Shown: positions 1-10,090, counted from the first letter of the stretch. The stretch is DNA of 64,000 bases from Rhododendron vialii (GCF_030253575.1 NC_080559.1:33165501-33229500), one strand, 5' to 3'. The notes: generated by a model not told the origin, from the sequence alone. A program made the numbers and translations.

Positions 1-411
1 TGCAGAATAAATTGTTCATATTCATACACATTGATCCAACTTATTGTACTCTTCCTTCCTTTTCTTTCAATCAACAAATTCGTTGTATCCTCTCATCTAT
101 TTGCTCTTAAAATATGTTAGTATACAATACACAATTCTAGCAAAATACATCTCATCCAGTGCTATGTAATTTGAGAGTTTACAAGTTCCACAGGACCACT
201 GGAAAAGACCAAAATGGGCCTTTAAACATCGATAAAAGTTGCACCTTCCATCACAGTTTTAGGCAGTGGTTTTCTGTTGCTGCACCACCAGCACAGATGC
301 TCTACCCTTGAGATCCGACGACGAAAGAATGTCTCCGATCACTCCCATCCCCGGCAACTCACTCCACCCTTTCAACCCTGACATCTGTGAAAACTCCACA
401 CCCCAATGTCT
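1..411 (-). pseudogene. CHX antiporter 3' end fragment with 3' flank
   Basis: Read on the minus strand, 411 down to 259 encodes the last ~50 residues of a CHX-type cation/H+ exchanger, ending QQQKTTA and a stop at 261-259. The rest is its 3' flank. It matches the 3' end of the fuller CHX pseudogene at 4166-4580. At about 411 the CHX sequence stops and PPR sequence of the opposite orientation begins, so this is a recombination scrap and cannot encode a transporter. Confidence 0.8.
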
Positions 412-1062
412 GTTGCTTCTGGGAAGAATGTTAATCTTTTCAAGGCAAAATGTCTGATTTTGCTATTGAAAATGGACTTAATCACAATGTTTTCCAAACT
501 TCATTGTTGGATTTTGATGTAAAGTTTGGGGACATGGAGAACAGCATTACTTGGAGTGCTATTATATAAGGTCATATTGATGGAGAGCAGATATAATATG
601 ACCATGGGCTAAGTTTTGAAGCCCTGCAATTTTGTCGTCAAATGGCAGAAGAAGGAATGGAGCCGAATAGTATGACCTTCTTGAGCTTATTAATTGCTTG
701 TAACCACTCTGGCCATTTAGGTGAAGGCTGTAGAGTCGTTTATGCCATGAAATGGAGATTCGGAATGGGAAGCTCAACGAGGATTTGTTGGGCCAATCAT
801 GGAATGCGCATTTGGTATGATTATGAAACTAGTGACTTTTCTATGTGGTAGGATTTTGGGAGCGCTATTGGCAGCTTGTAGAGTTCATGGGAACCAAAAA
901 ATGAGGGGAATATGTAGCAAAATGGCTCTTATATTTGGAACCCTAAAATGCTGGCTAGCTACTACACTTAGTAAAGTTTAAGCTGTTGTTGAAAGGTGGG
1001 ATAGAGTTGAAGAAGTACGGAGAGCAGCCGAGGTGGAGCTGCGTTGAAGCCTAATGATGAAT
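412..1062 (+). pseudogene. PPR-E protein gene fragment (copy 1)
   Basis: This is a degenerate piece of a plant pentatricopeptide-repeat gene of the PLS/E class, a family that binds organellar RNA. Recognisable parts are SALLDFxxKFGDME-like and ITWSAI segments, then MAEEGMEPNSMTFLSLL, a typical PPR helix-turn-helix, then an E-motif start (ILGALLAACRVHGNQK) and a late E part (ERWDRVEEVRRAAEVELR). The parts lie in different frames and stops interrupt them. The usual N-terminal PPR array is absent. The 5' edge is the CHX junction at about 411. Confidence 0.8.
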
Positions 1063-1837
1063 GCATGGGTTTGTTTCTGGAAATCTATTGCACCTTCAAA
1101 TTCTTGAAATCTATGAGCCACTAGATGTTATATGTAGCAATGAAATTACATCAACAGAAAAAACTGAATGCTCCCAACGTGCAGTTGAAATTTGCTTGAG
1201 GCGCCCTATAGAATGAGAGAAAATAGTATGCACCCGGGGCACGATTCAATTGCGCCTGAGGCACATTACAAAAGGATAGAAAATGTGAATGTGCCCGGGC
1301 ACAACTTAAATGTGCCTGAGGCACCTGTGAAGCAGCAAATATTTTTCATTTGTTTTTTTAACTGAGTTTGTCTAGTCTGAATTGGAGCGAGACTAAAAAA
1401 AGGTAATCCTTCAAACATTATAACAAAATTTCAAAGCATAAGAGAGGCACAAGAAGCCAGTATGAAGTGACTCCAAGGGTTGTTCGAGCATAAGAGAGGC
1501 ACAAGAAGCCAATATAGGAAGGGATTCCAAGAGTTCCATCCATGAAGATGTGGACTTGTTGAACAACTTGGATCGATCTCCAACTGAATTACTTCACCAA
1601 GGATCTCATATAGTAGATTGTAAAATTACGAATTGAGAGTGCGAGGATTGAGTGCACAAGTATAGTGTAAGAATTGAGAGCAGGAGGATTGATGATCCTC
1701 TTAATAGGGCAAGAGATAACCCTACAATTAACCAGTCGACAAACTACTAGTACTTCTCAATTAAAGAGATCTGCATATGTCAAGCCAACTAATTTGGTTC
1801 TAGACCTGAAGTAGCAGAAACATTTCAACTTTGTTTG
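1063..1837 (+). repeat. G2 block: GC-rich ~61-bp repeats plus AT-rich spacer
   Basis: About three degenerate repeats built on TGCGCCTGAGGCxCA occupy 1180-1335. An AT-rich stretch follows in which CTAAAAAAAGG (1393-1403) stands where the related G1 block has CTATAAAAGG. A short repeat, GCATAAGAGAGGCACAAGAAG, occurs twice near 1440 and 1490. No gene is seen. The block lies between the PPR fragment and the 3' side of the U2-like gene. Confidence 0.7.
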
Positions 1838-2032
1838 GTTGGGGTGCGCCAAGCCAAGGCAATAGTGCCATACCAAGGCAAAGCATTATAGGCTCCTGCA
1901 ACTACTGTAGTGGGCCCTCCCCTCAAAAAATTATTAACTTAATAAAAGTAAACCGATGGCCCACATATCAAATATTAAACTAATAAGAACAAATACTACA
2001 CTTGATCTTTGCCAGAAGGCCGAGAGAATTAT
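1838..2032 (-). ncRNA. U2 snRNA-like gene copy 1 (probable pseudogene)
   Basis: On the minus strand this reads as spliceosomal U2 snRNA. It has CTCGGCCTTCTGGC, then AAGATCAAGTGTAGTAT with the GTAGTA branch-site-recognition sequence, the TTTAATATTTGATATGTGGGC stem-loop II region, an Sm-like AATTTTTTGA, and the 3' end GGCGCACCCCAACCAAAC. A 3' box fits just beyond (CA-N5-AGTTGAA). Departures from the usual U2 include ATAATTCTC at the 5' end, GGCAAAGATC instead of GGCTAAGATC, and changes in the 3' half. The TATA (2055-2065, reads CTATAACATAG) and the USE (2096-2109, one base short) are also weakened, so a working gene is unlikely. Confidence 0.85.
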
Positions 2033-2465
2033 GTCCTTTCTTCTCTTGGATTGCCTATGTTATAGTCAAGTTTTTTCTCCTCATTTTTTTGCGTAGTTGA
2101 TGTGGAAACAAACCCCAAAGTAACAATCTGGGTTTTGCTGCTTTTGCACATATTCTGCTTGGTTTGTGCCGTCAAGTCGACTCGGTTGTTTGAAGCCTCT
2201 GAGCACCTAGTGAGTCCTTGTGTCCACCAATTACAATATAACTGCTGAATCTATTGAGTATCAGATTGCTTGGGATAAACACCCCCCCTAAATTAGCCCT
2301 CTAAATTTCCCAGTAATGAGTTCAATACATAGCTCTATATAGCTTAGAATGTGATTGACTTGGTTCTAGCTTCAGGAAGTCTTTGCTACCCCTCAAGTTC
2401 CCTTTGTTTTACTTTTTAGCCCTGTAATTCCTCTCTTCTTTCTATTTTGGTTTGGACCTTGTCTA
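2033..2465 (-). repeat. U2 5' flank module
   Basis: This conserved stretch accompanies every U2-like copy. It holds the decayed TATA and USE, then GGGTTTTGCTGCTTTTGCACAT and the run through GTGTCCACCAATTACA. It ends near TCTAGTACATGG, where the DNA switches to the SINE-bearing segment instead of the usual L module. Confidence 0.7.
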
Positions 2466-2755
2466 GTACATGGGACATCCGATTTTTAAGAAAATGATAA
2501 ATCTCTACAATAGAAGGAATATGTGGTCTTGATAGGAATTAACGTAGACGTTTCCAAATATATTGGGTTTCCTGTGTTCCAGAGTCTTCGACAATCATAT
2601 AGTACCATTCATTTTTATCTTTGGAAACTCGTATACACTAGATACCACATGCATCACAAAAGATGGAATTTTCAAACTTATGTTTGGACCTTTGAACTTG
2701 TGGGGGAGACTGAAAAGTGGAGGAAAATGTTATAGGAAAAAAGGGTAAACGTGAA
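2466..2755. other. Unassigned segment before the SINE
   Basis: This segment is shared with 39665-39944 and 43824-44114. Open frames of 60-100 codons exist on both strands, but I recognise no family and see no start or splice context that favours any of them. Confidence 0.5.
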
Positions 2756-2829
2756 GTTGCCTCCCATCTCAGTTGGTAGAGCAGGTAATGGACACTTAAT
2801 TTGGTGAGAGTTCAAACCCCACTCCCACA
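2756..2829 (+). repeat. tRNA-like SINE head
   Basis: The sequence is 74 nt with a box A-like CTCAGTTGGTAGAGC and a box B-like GAGTTCAAACCCC at tRNA spacing. CACTTAA around the anticodon position suggests a tRNA-Lys ancestor. The acceptor ends do not pair, so this is a tRNA-derived SINE head and not a tRNA gene. The body extends into AT-rich DNA and its end is unclear. Confidence 0.65.
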
Positions 2830-3146
2830 TTCCTTTCTCCTAGTAGAATTTTCTTAAATTGAAAATAGATGTATTCGCTTCGAACAAAGAAGGTTTGTTT
2901 TTTTTCTATAATAAATACATGTGCATGAAGTTTACTGCTTGGAATTTTTTGCTCAATACTTGAGTTTCAAGTCTCCATAGTCTGTTGGAGAGAGTTAAAC
3001 ATCTGCTTTAACGCTCATATCACATGGTAGTATCTTAGCTTCGGACTTGAAATAGATGCGCTGAAATTTCCTACAAATAGCTATGCAATGTTGTGACGTC
3101 TGGAAATTTAGTTTATGAAGAAAACTACTTGTGACGTAATATGGTG
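2830..3146. other. AT-rich spacer, nothing recognised
   Basis: No coding or RNA signal is visible. The stretch is shared with the two other SINE segments, near 40.0-40.3 kb and 44.2-44.5 kb. Confidence 0.5.
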
Positions 3147-3316
3147 TTTTTTTTTTTTTTTGTCATTCGTTTATTCCTAATCTACTATATTCTAGGGGGC
3201 TTGAGGAGAGGGATGGGTGCTCACCGCAAGAACCTCAGGAATTGAACCCTGCCCATGTGCGTCGGAGTATAAGGGAGACACCAACTGCACTCCACTCCAC
3301 TTGCAATGGGTGTCAT
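3147..3316 (-). repeat. tRNA-derived SINE with poly(A) tail
   Basis: On the minus strand the element starts near CACCCATTGCAAG, has GCAGTTGGTGTC as a box A-like site and a perfect box B (GGTTCAATTCC), and ends in a run of about 15 A (T on the plus strand at 3147-3161). This is the structure of a tRNA-derived SINE. A target-site duplication was not clear. Confidence 0.65.
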
Positions 3317-3654
3317 GTTCTTTTTCTTCTCCTTAATTAAAAACCAGTATTTTAACATACAAACAAGCCAAGGTTTGAACATGTTTTGAAACTCATTCGA
3401 GTCATGTTTGAGTTAATTAAATTCGACTTTCATTCAATTCAATTGTAAGTACCTTAAGACCAGCCCAGTTCTGCTAAGTTTTCTTTAAAAATAAGTAATT
3501 ATTTGTAATTTCTAAACTTAAAAATAATGTATTTGCTGAAACAATTTGTCAAAAAAAAAAAGAAAAAAGAAAAGGAGCAGTGTACCAGGGATGGAATTAA
3601 TTATGCATTATTAACAAACAAAAGTATTCGGTTATTCAAAAAAATCAATCCACT
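3317..3654. other. AT-rich spacer, nothing recognised
   Basis: AT-rich with short A runs around 3550. No gene or RNA signal is seen. Confidence 0.5.
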
Positions 3655-4022
3655 CTTGGCCGCATCGATTTTTGCTTGACCACTATGAATTACTCTTGGA
3701 CGCGTTTAGTTGCACTTGGCAGCATTGAATTGCTCTTGGCTGAATCGAATTGCACTTGGCTACTGTGAATTACTCATGTCTGCCTCGAATTGCACTTGGC
3801 CGCGTTTAAGTGCACTTGGCCGCATTGAATTGCACTAGGCCGCTTCGAATTGCATTTGGCCACATGGAATTGCACTTGGCCGCGTCGAATTGCACTTGGC
3901 CAAGTGCAATTCGACGCGGCCAAGTACAATTCCATGCGGCCAAGTGCAATTCAATATGGCCAAGTGCAATTCAATGCGACCAAGAGTAATTCGTAGCGGC
4001 CAAGTGTAATTCGATGCGGCCA
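3655..4022. repeat. ~20-bp minisatellite arranged as an inverted pair
   Basis: Degenerate units of about 20 bp (consensus near GAATTGCACTTGGCCGCGTC) run in one direction up to about 3900. They then run as the reverse complement (CGGCCAAGTGCAATTCGACG) to about 4022. The centre, GCACTTGGCCAAGTGC, is a perfect palindrome. The array could form a long hairpin or cruciform. Confidence 0.85.
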
Positions 4023-4424
4023 AAACTAATTTATCTATAGCTTATCTCACTTGTTGCGAATAGCCGCTCCCAAGAGAAGCCCTGAAGCCGGACCTGGTGT
4101 TCTTCTCCATGAATTTCTCAATTATCAGAGCAAAAACAAACATACAATTGCTTTCACAGATATTTATGCTGAATAAAAGGCTCATATTCATACACATTGA
4201 TCCAACTTATTGTACTCTTCCTTCCTTTTCTTTCAATCAAGACATTTGTTGTATCCTCTCATCTATTTGCCCTTAAAATATGTTAGTATACAATACGCAA
4301 TTCTAGCAAAATACATCTCATCCAGTGCTATGTAATTTGAGAGTTAACAAGTTCCACAGGACCACTGCAGAAGACCAAAATGGGCCTTTAAACATTGATA
4401 AAAGTTGCACCTTCCATCACAGTT
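4023..4424 (-). other. 3' flank of the CHX pseudogene
   Basis: This lies downstream of the CHX stop codon on the minus strand. From about 4166 it repeats positions 1-258, so a CHX 3' flank occurs twice within 4.2 kb. No further gene is seen. Confidence 0.6.
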
Positions 4425-7082
4425 TTAGGCAGTGGTTTTCTGTTGCTGCACCACCAGCACAGATGCTCTACCCTTGAGATCCGACGACGAAAGAATGTCT
4501 CCGATCACTCCCATCTCCGGCAACTCACTCCACCCTTTCAACCCCAACGTCTGTGGAAACTCCACACCCCAATGTCTCCCCACGATTATGAGGTCGAATT
4601 CGCCCACCATTTCCCCTACTATCAACTCAGTTTCCGCCCCATCTTTCACTACCTCCTCCACGTAGACCATTTCCCCCCCACCAACGTTCGTAAACTCGTT
4701 CAACACCTCAGAGTCTCGCTTTTTCCCTTCATCAGAAGCTTCACATACCATGGGTTTGAAATTAACCATGGATAGTCCGATGCCCGAGGTCCTACTCTTT
4801 GCCATCCGTTTGGCGTAAAACAAAGCCTCACGGTCATCGCTCCCCCTGAAAAAGATCACAGCCACACGTTGCTACCGCTGCTACGAGAGGCCCCCCTGAT
4901 GGCGACCACGATCAACTAGGATCCCAACAGAACAAGGAGTCATGTCAAGGATTTTACAATTAACTGACCTCAGCTCAAAATCTTCCGACTCAACCGTCCC
5001 ATCAACCGCCCATTTTCGGTGAAATGGGATTACTGTTAGGGAAGCAGTTTTGTTCAGAGCAAGAGTACATATATCTTCATGCATTAGTTTTCGCGGAGAA
5101 ATCGCCGTGAAGGCCAGTGCGCAAATGCTCCCTTTGTGCCTTCTCTCATGGTGACCGAAAGCGTAGACCACATCGCCGCAGTAGGGGCTTTCTTCGGGAT
5201 TTTGATGATTTTCGTGAGAGATGAAGAGGGGAAGAGCTCGACTGTGGAGCTCGATTAGGTGAAGGGCATAAACCATCATAGGGCTTTCTCTGGTCGGACA
5301 GGAGATGTCGATGAGGTTGAGGAATGCCAAGATGTTGTCTGGCCTGTGGATACACATGACTATACGTATCTCACCACCTTGTTTGGAATGCATGATGCTT
5401 CTTTTTTGGTAGCCTGCATATTTCTGTGATGGATCGTAGAGTTGTTTTACCAAGAGTGGAAGGACCACTGATGCCACTGCTGTGCTAGTCACAAGCAATG
5501 CAAATGTCTCCTCATTGAATGCCTGCAGTAGTACATATAAAAGGGAAACTTTGTTTAGAAGGCATCTTGCCATGGTTTTGAAGTATTTTGTGTCGTTGAG
5601 TTTCAACATTTGGGAAGCAATAACATCATGTTGCATCCACTATGGTTGCAACATGGAAAAATGTGCTGTGTTCACCCATGAAAAATATCACAAAAAAAAA
5701 ATCAAAACTTGCAGAATTGGGACACTTAAAACTGCCAGAAAATGCAGTTTGCGAGAGATTCATCAAGTTAGGGATGGATTCGGGATTCCGACCTAGGGGA
5801 GGCAAGCTCCTGTAATATTCCGACCTAGTGGGTGCGAGCTCCTGATTTTGTGGTTATTGGCGGTGGATCTATGGGGGGAGGGTCTCCCCCCAGATCCACC
5901 CCTGCAACCAATGTGAAAGTGCGGGCAACAATTCTGGACCATAGAGGTGCTATGTGCACTTATCTACATCTCTCCAATCCTGTATATCTAGAATTTATGA
6001 AAATAACAGCGTATGTAAGTAGGGTAACACAGTACATACAAACAGACTTTACTTACAGAAACTTCATACAGAATGATATGGCTCATTTACATGTACCTAT
6101 TGGACATGGAAAAAAGTCCCCATCTTAGTTTGCAAACATGCCAAATATACATCAAATAGTTTTTCTGGATACATAAATCTCTTGTCAGAAAAGGACTTTT
6201 TCATTTAAACAAACAACTAAAATGATGGGAGCATGTAAGTGGCCAATTCCTACAAATCAGTGAGATCTCGAACAAAGGGGAAATTCAATAACGGCGAGTT
6301 TAGTTACCTGATCATCTCTGAAGAAGCTGTAGAAGGACATTTGAACGATGCCTTTAGAGCTCATGATGAGGCCCAAGGCTAGAGCATCCTTGAAGGGCAC
6401 TCGGCAAATACATGCAGGTATGATACACGCAACAACCTTCGCCAAGAAAACCACAATGATGAGGACGACAATAGAAATCGCATACGGGTTAGACAGATTT
6501 ATGGCTTGCAGATTCACCCTCAATGAGATCAAGGTCATGAAAAGTGGTATAAACAGACCGGAAACAAAGGAATCGAGCTTATCAGCCAATGCGGACCCCA
6601 GTGGCGGTCCATCTGGTACAGCAAATCCGAGGATAAAAGGACCCAATATAGGAAATTCTCCAATCCAGTGAGTAAATGCACCAGCGAGTAAAATAAGCAG
6701 AATGACAGAGCAAATGTATGAGTCCTTGACAGGCCTTCCTTCTGGTGTCTGTTTGACGATCCATAGCATTGCAGGCCGAATGATGATAATGACAACAAGA
6801 ATGAAACAAATAATCAATCCGATGAGCTGAAGTGTGCTTGATAACGAATGGTCTTCCATGAAAGACCTAAGCGTATTCATTATGAATGCGAGAGTTATGT
6901 CTAGTATTTCACTGGAGAGAGATGAAGCTAGTGCTAACCGACCGAGCTCTGAATTGAGGATTTTGAGCTCTTTGAGAAGCATAGCCACGACAACAAATAG
7001 GCTCACGGATTGTAAACTGGAATCAAATACCAGACTAGCTGTTGAACCATCGTCCTTGTCTCTTATGAATTCTTTTAGGAGC
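4425..7082 (-). pseudogene. CHX (CPA2) cation/H+ exchanger pseudogene, 5' truncated
   Basis: CHX proteins are plant monovalent cation/H+ antiporters of endomembranes and the plasma membrane. Exon 1 (6308-7082) keeps the middle and late membrane helices, including LNSELGRLALASS, EFPILGPFILGFAVPDGPPLGSAL and ALALGLIMSSKGIVQ. A clean donor (CAG|GTAACT) lies at 6308/6307 and an acceptor (TGCAG|GC) at 5523/5522. Exon 2 (4425-5522) gives the cytosolic C-terminal half, with LYDPSQKYAGYQKRSI, the CIHRPDN segment and DLIIVGRHWGVE near the end. The first ~150-180 residues are missing; at ~7083 the coding sequence runs into the L module. Two in-frame stops lie at 4883-4881 and 4874-4872. It should not make a transporter. 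The second copy at 45.8-48.4 kb has the same defects. Confidence 0.9.
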
Positions 7083-7611
7083 AGGTTTTTGTGTTGGACT
7101 CTCAAGGGTATCCAATATCCCCTTGGTCCATGTTTTTTAGGTTTTTTTTTTCTCAATGAAAAGCAACTTATCAAAACAAACTTGTACTAAAGCTCATTGA
7201 ATGGACTCGTGTAGCGCGTCGATGATCAAAATCAAACACTCACACACGAATTGAGAGAAAACTTAACTATTATTAGATCATACACAATACCATTACAAAA
7301 AAAAAAAAAAAAGACTCTCCAAAGGAGCACTCCTTTGAGCTTGACTCCGTCTGGTTATCTCTCACCCTCACCACAAATCTCGCCTTGGGTGAATACTAAT
7401 GATGAAATGATTTTTGATTATTTAATGAAGTGTGGAGAGCCCAATGAACGAGTACCAAAGAACTAGGGATGTGTGCATCAAATGAAACTTAGAATATGTA
7501 AATGGGCGTGAAAACAAACTTTAGACTTTGTCGTTCCAATGATCTTTGAATCGGTCTACCTTCGACCGACTTTTCATAAATAAACTTTCATTATTTTAAA
7601 TGGTCGTTTCC
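7083..7611. repeat. L module and left shoulder of the foldback
   Basis: Starts with GGTTTTTGTGTTGGACTCTC, passes a variable A run (7296-7311), and includes CCACAAATCTCGCCTTGGGTG. The same module follows most U2 flanks (e.g. 14475 and 18030) but here abuts the CHX remnant directly, so the CHX gene was cut by recombination with array DNA. No gene is seen. Confidence 0.7.
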
Positions 7612-8230
7612 AACACATTTAATAAAATTACAACCTCATTTATCATTATATAATTGATCTTAATCCGATTTAAAATAAAAATGATACGAGCGTTTTATTG
7701 AAAGAATTTGTTTTTCAACCCATTGAGGGTAAAAATGTCATGTCTTTGGATGTATATTTTTTTTTTCATTGGAACCAATTTGGTAGGTAATTACATTGGA
7801 CAAGCCTTCTAACGGTTCTATCCACGAGCAAATTGGAGTTCGGGAGTGTCTGGGGCAAGTCCGCAAAGTTGGACTTCTTTGCAATGTTCAGGATGCGCCC
7901 GGAGCGCATTGTAATGCGCCTGGGCGCAAAGGAGTGCGCCTGGGCGCATTGTAATGCTGCATAACATGTTAAACTTTGAGGACTTGCCCCGGACACTCCC
8001 TAACTCTAATTTTTGCGTGGTTTGAACCGTTAGAAAGCTTGTCCGATTTACTTTCCAGCCAAAGTAGTTTGGATAAAAAATCATTTGTATATCTAATGAA
8101 GCGACCATTTTACCCTCAATGGGTCAAATTATAATTCGTTCTGGCAAAACGCATGTATGTTTCTCATTTTAAATTGGATCAAGACCCATTATATATCAAT
8201 AAATAGTGTTTTTAAAGTACTAAAAGATGA
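7612..8230. repeat. Foldback 1 (long inverted repeat)
   Basis: The left arm (7612-7872) and right arm (7972-8230) are reverse complements around a ~100-bp GC-rich loop. The inner ~75 bp match best (left GGGGCAAGTCCGCAAAGTT against right AACTTTG-GGACTTGCCCC). The outer ~180 bp are looser but still collinear (e.g. CATTTATCATTATATAATTG against the complement of TATATATCAATAAATAGTG). The loop carries GCGCATTGTAATGCGCCTGGGCGCA-type repeats. It codes for nothing recognisable. A transcript would form a hairpin of over 200 bp. Confidence 0.85.
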
Positions 8231-9047
8231 AGGGATCCAACGATAAATGGGAGTTGAACATATAGTTTCTCTTTCCCCACATTGAAACAAGCGACATTCT
8301 TTGTTGCGATTGGTATTTTTTTTGGAAGCATCAATCTGAATGATACATTGTTTGGCAACATCTATAAATGTTTTTTGAATCAGAATGATGGATTTCTATT
8401 TGAAATGTTGGTGCATTGGTATTGGCTGTTTTATGAAAAATTGAATGTCAATTTCAGTAGTTCATTACATCAAAAAAGAAAAACGTACTGAATGCTCCTA
8501 AGGCGCAATTCATATGCGCCCGAGGCGCATTATAAAAAGGGAAAAAATAGGATGTGCCCAGGGAGCAATTCAAATGCGCCTGAGACACATTACAAAAAAG
8601 AAGAAATTCTGGTTGCGCCCAGCCGGAGGTGTGACTTAAATGTGCCTTACGAAAAGAGTTCAAATTAATCAGGATGCATGCCCTTGGCGCCATTCAAATA
8701 CGCTCGAGGCGCATGTGATGCAATTTTTTTTGGACTAGTTCGTTTTACTCCCGGTTGGATGGAGACTATAAAAGGCCAGCCTTTAAACATTAATTATTGT
8801 AAGGATTTTTAAAGCAAAAGAGACGCCCAAGAAGCCAGTGCGATGGGTTTCCAAGAGTTCCATCTCTGAAGATTTCATTGAACAACTTAAATCGATCTCC
8901 AATCATATCACTTCACTGAGAATTTCATATGCAATATAAAATTACTCATCATCAAATTATTTCTCATCAATGTCGGCATTCTTTGTTGGTTATGCTTTCG
9001 TCACAAGAAAATCCGTTAACTAGCTAAAAGTCCTATTCAATTAAAAT
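8231..9047 (+). repeat. G1 block 1: spacer, GC-rich repeats, TATA and leader
   Basis: A 250-bp spacer is followed by about four ~61-bp repeats on GCAATTCAxATGCGCCTGAGGCGCATTACA (8500-8720). CTATAAAAGG follows at 8766-8775, then a conserved leader (CAAGAGTTCCATC...). This looks like an upstream repeat array with a TATA box pointing at the PPR fragment. The promoter role is inference. A 60-70-codon open frame in the spacer recurs in all copies but begins without ATG. Confidence 0.65.
8766..8775 (+). promoter_or_regulatory. TATA-box-like site of the G1 block
   Basis: CTATAAAAGG sits just after the GC-rich repeats. Equivalent sites lie at 24273, 27777, 37138, 50131, 57517 and 62058. Altered forms are CTATAAATAAAGG at 11679 and 53038, and CTATGAAAGG at 16158. 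The position is conserved; activity is not shown. Confidence 0.5.
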
Positions 9048-9646
9048 GCAAGTTGACAACAATATCTTAATTTCTTGGTACATTTCAAGACAGGATATTG
9101 TTGCAGTTGACTGCAAAGTTTGGGGACATGGAGAACAGCATGACATGGAGTGCTATTATATCAGAGAGCCAATATAATATGACCATGTGCTAGGTTTTGA
9201 AGCCTTGCAATTTTGTCCAAACGGCAGAAGAAGGAATGGAGCCGAATAGTATGACTTTCTTAAGCTTATTATTTGCTTGTAGCCACTTTGAAGGTTGTAG
9301 AGTTGTTTTTGTGATGAAATGGCCATCTGTAGAGTCGTTTATGCCATCAAATAGAGATTCGGAATGGGAAGCTGAACGAGGATTTGTTGGGCCGGTCATG
9401 GAATGGGCATTTGGTATGATTATGAAATTAGTGACTTTTACATATGGTAGGATTTTGGGAGTGCTATCGGCAGCCTGTTGAGTTCATGGGAACCAAAAAA
9501 TGAGGGGAATATGTAGCAAAATGGCTCTTATATTTGGAACCTAAAAATGGTGGCCAGCTATTACACTAAGTAAAGTTCAAGCTGTTGTTGAGAGGTGGGA
9601 TAGAGTTGAAGAAGTACGGAGAGTAGCCGAAGTGGAGCTACGTTGA
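9048..9646 (+). pseudogene. PPR-E gene fragment (copy 2), internally deleted
   Basis: Same fragment family as copy 1, with SRQDIV at the 5' part and EEGMEPNSMTFLSLLFACSH and the E-motif start GVLSAAC visible. Compared with its duplicate at 50411-51179 it lacks about 168 bp near 9112, which removes the segment encoding the KMSDFAI and SVFQTSLLDFYAKF part. An extra stretch after FEGCRVVF repeats nearby sequence. Several frame changes and stops. Confidence 0.75.
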
Positions 9647-10090
9647 AGCCTAATGATCAATCCATGGGTTTGATTCTAGAAATCAATCACACCTTCAAAT
9701 TCTTAAAATCTATGAGCCACTGGATGTTATATGTAGGAATGAAATTACATCAACAGAAAAAAACTGAATGCTCCCAACGTGCTGTTGAAATTCGCTTGCG
9801 AAGCCCTACAAAATGAGAGAAAATAGAATGCACCCGGGGCATGATTCAATTGCGCTTGAGGCACATTAAAAAAGGATAGAAAATGTGAATGCGCCCGGGC
9901 GCAAAGTAAATGCGTTTGAGGCACATGCGATGCAGCAAATATTTTTAATTTGTTTTTTTAACTGAGTTTTTCTAGTCCGAATTGGAGCGAGACTAAAAGA
10001 TGGCAATCCTTCAAACATTATAACGATTTTTAAATCATAAGAGAGGCACAAGAAGCCCATACGAAGTGACTCCAAGGGTTGTTCGAGCAT
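9647..10090 (+). repeat. G2 block 2, joined directly to an L module
   Basis: Three GC-rich ~61-bp repeats (9770-9925) and the TATA-less AT-rich part. It is cut at about 10090 after GTTGTTCGAGCATAAGAGTG, where an L module begins. No U2 copy is present in this unit. Confidence 0.65.

Noticed and set aside
266-457. Plus-strand open frame starting [18 protein letters not shown] (also at 4432, 41624, 45796)
   Set aside because: It is the antisense of the CHX C-terminus and is explained by that pseudogene.
2756-2829. A functional tRNA-Lys gene
   Set aside because: Box A and B are recognisable, but the acceptor ends do not pair, the T stem is imperfect and the anticodon arm varies between copies.
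3835-4023. Repetitive open frames such as MAASNYTWPLRITLGR
   Set aside because: They are translations of the ~20-bp minisatellite, whose units keep a frame by chance.
7083-7174. The apparent N-terminus MISCFSLRKKKPKKHGPRGY as a real start of the CHX protein
   Set aside because: This stretch is L-module sequence present at many U2 flanks without CHX, so the start is accidental.
8500-8720. A CRISPR-like array of GC-rich repeats
   Set aside because: The repeats are degenerate with no unique spacers or cas genes, and the DNA is plant nuclear.
8231-9047. G1 blocks as LTRs or pararetrovirus promoters
   Set aside because: TATA and leader order fits loosely, but no TG...CA ends, primer-binding site or viral coding sequence could be tied to them.
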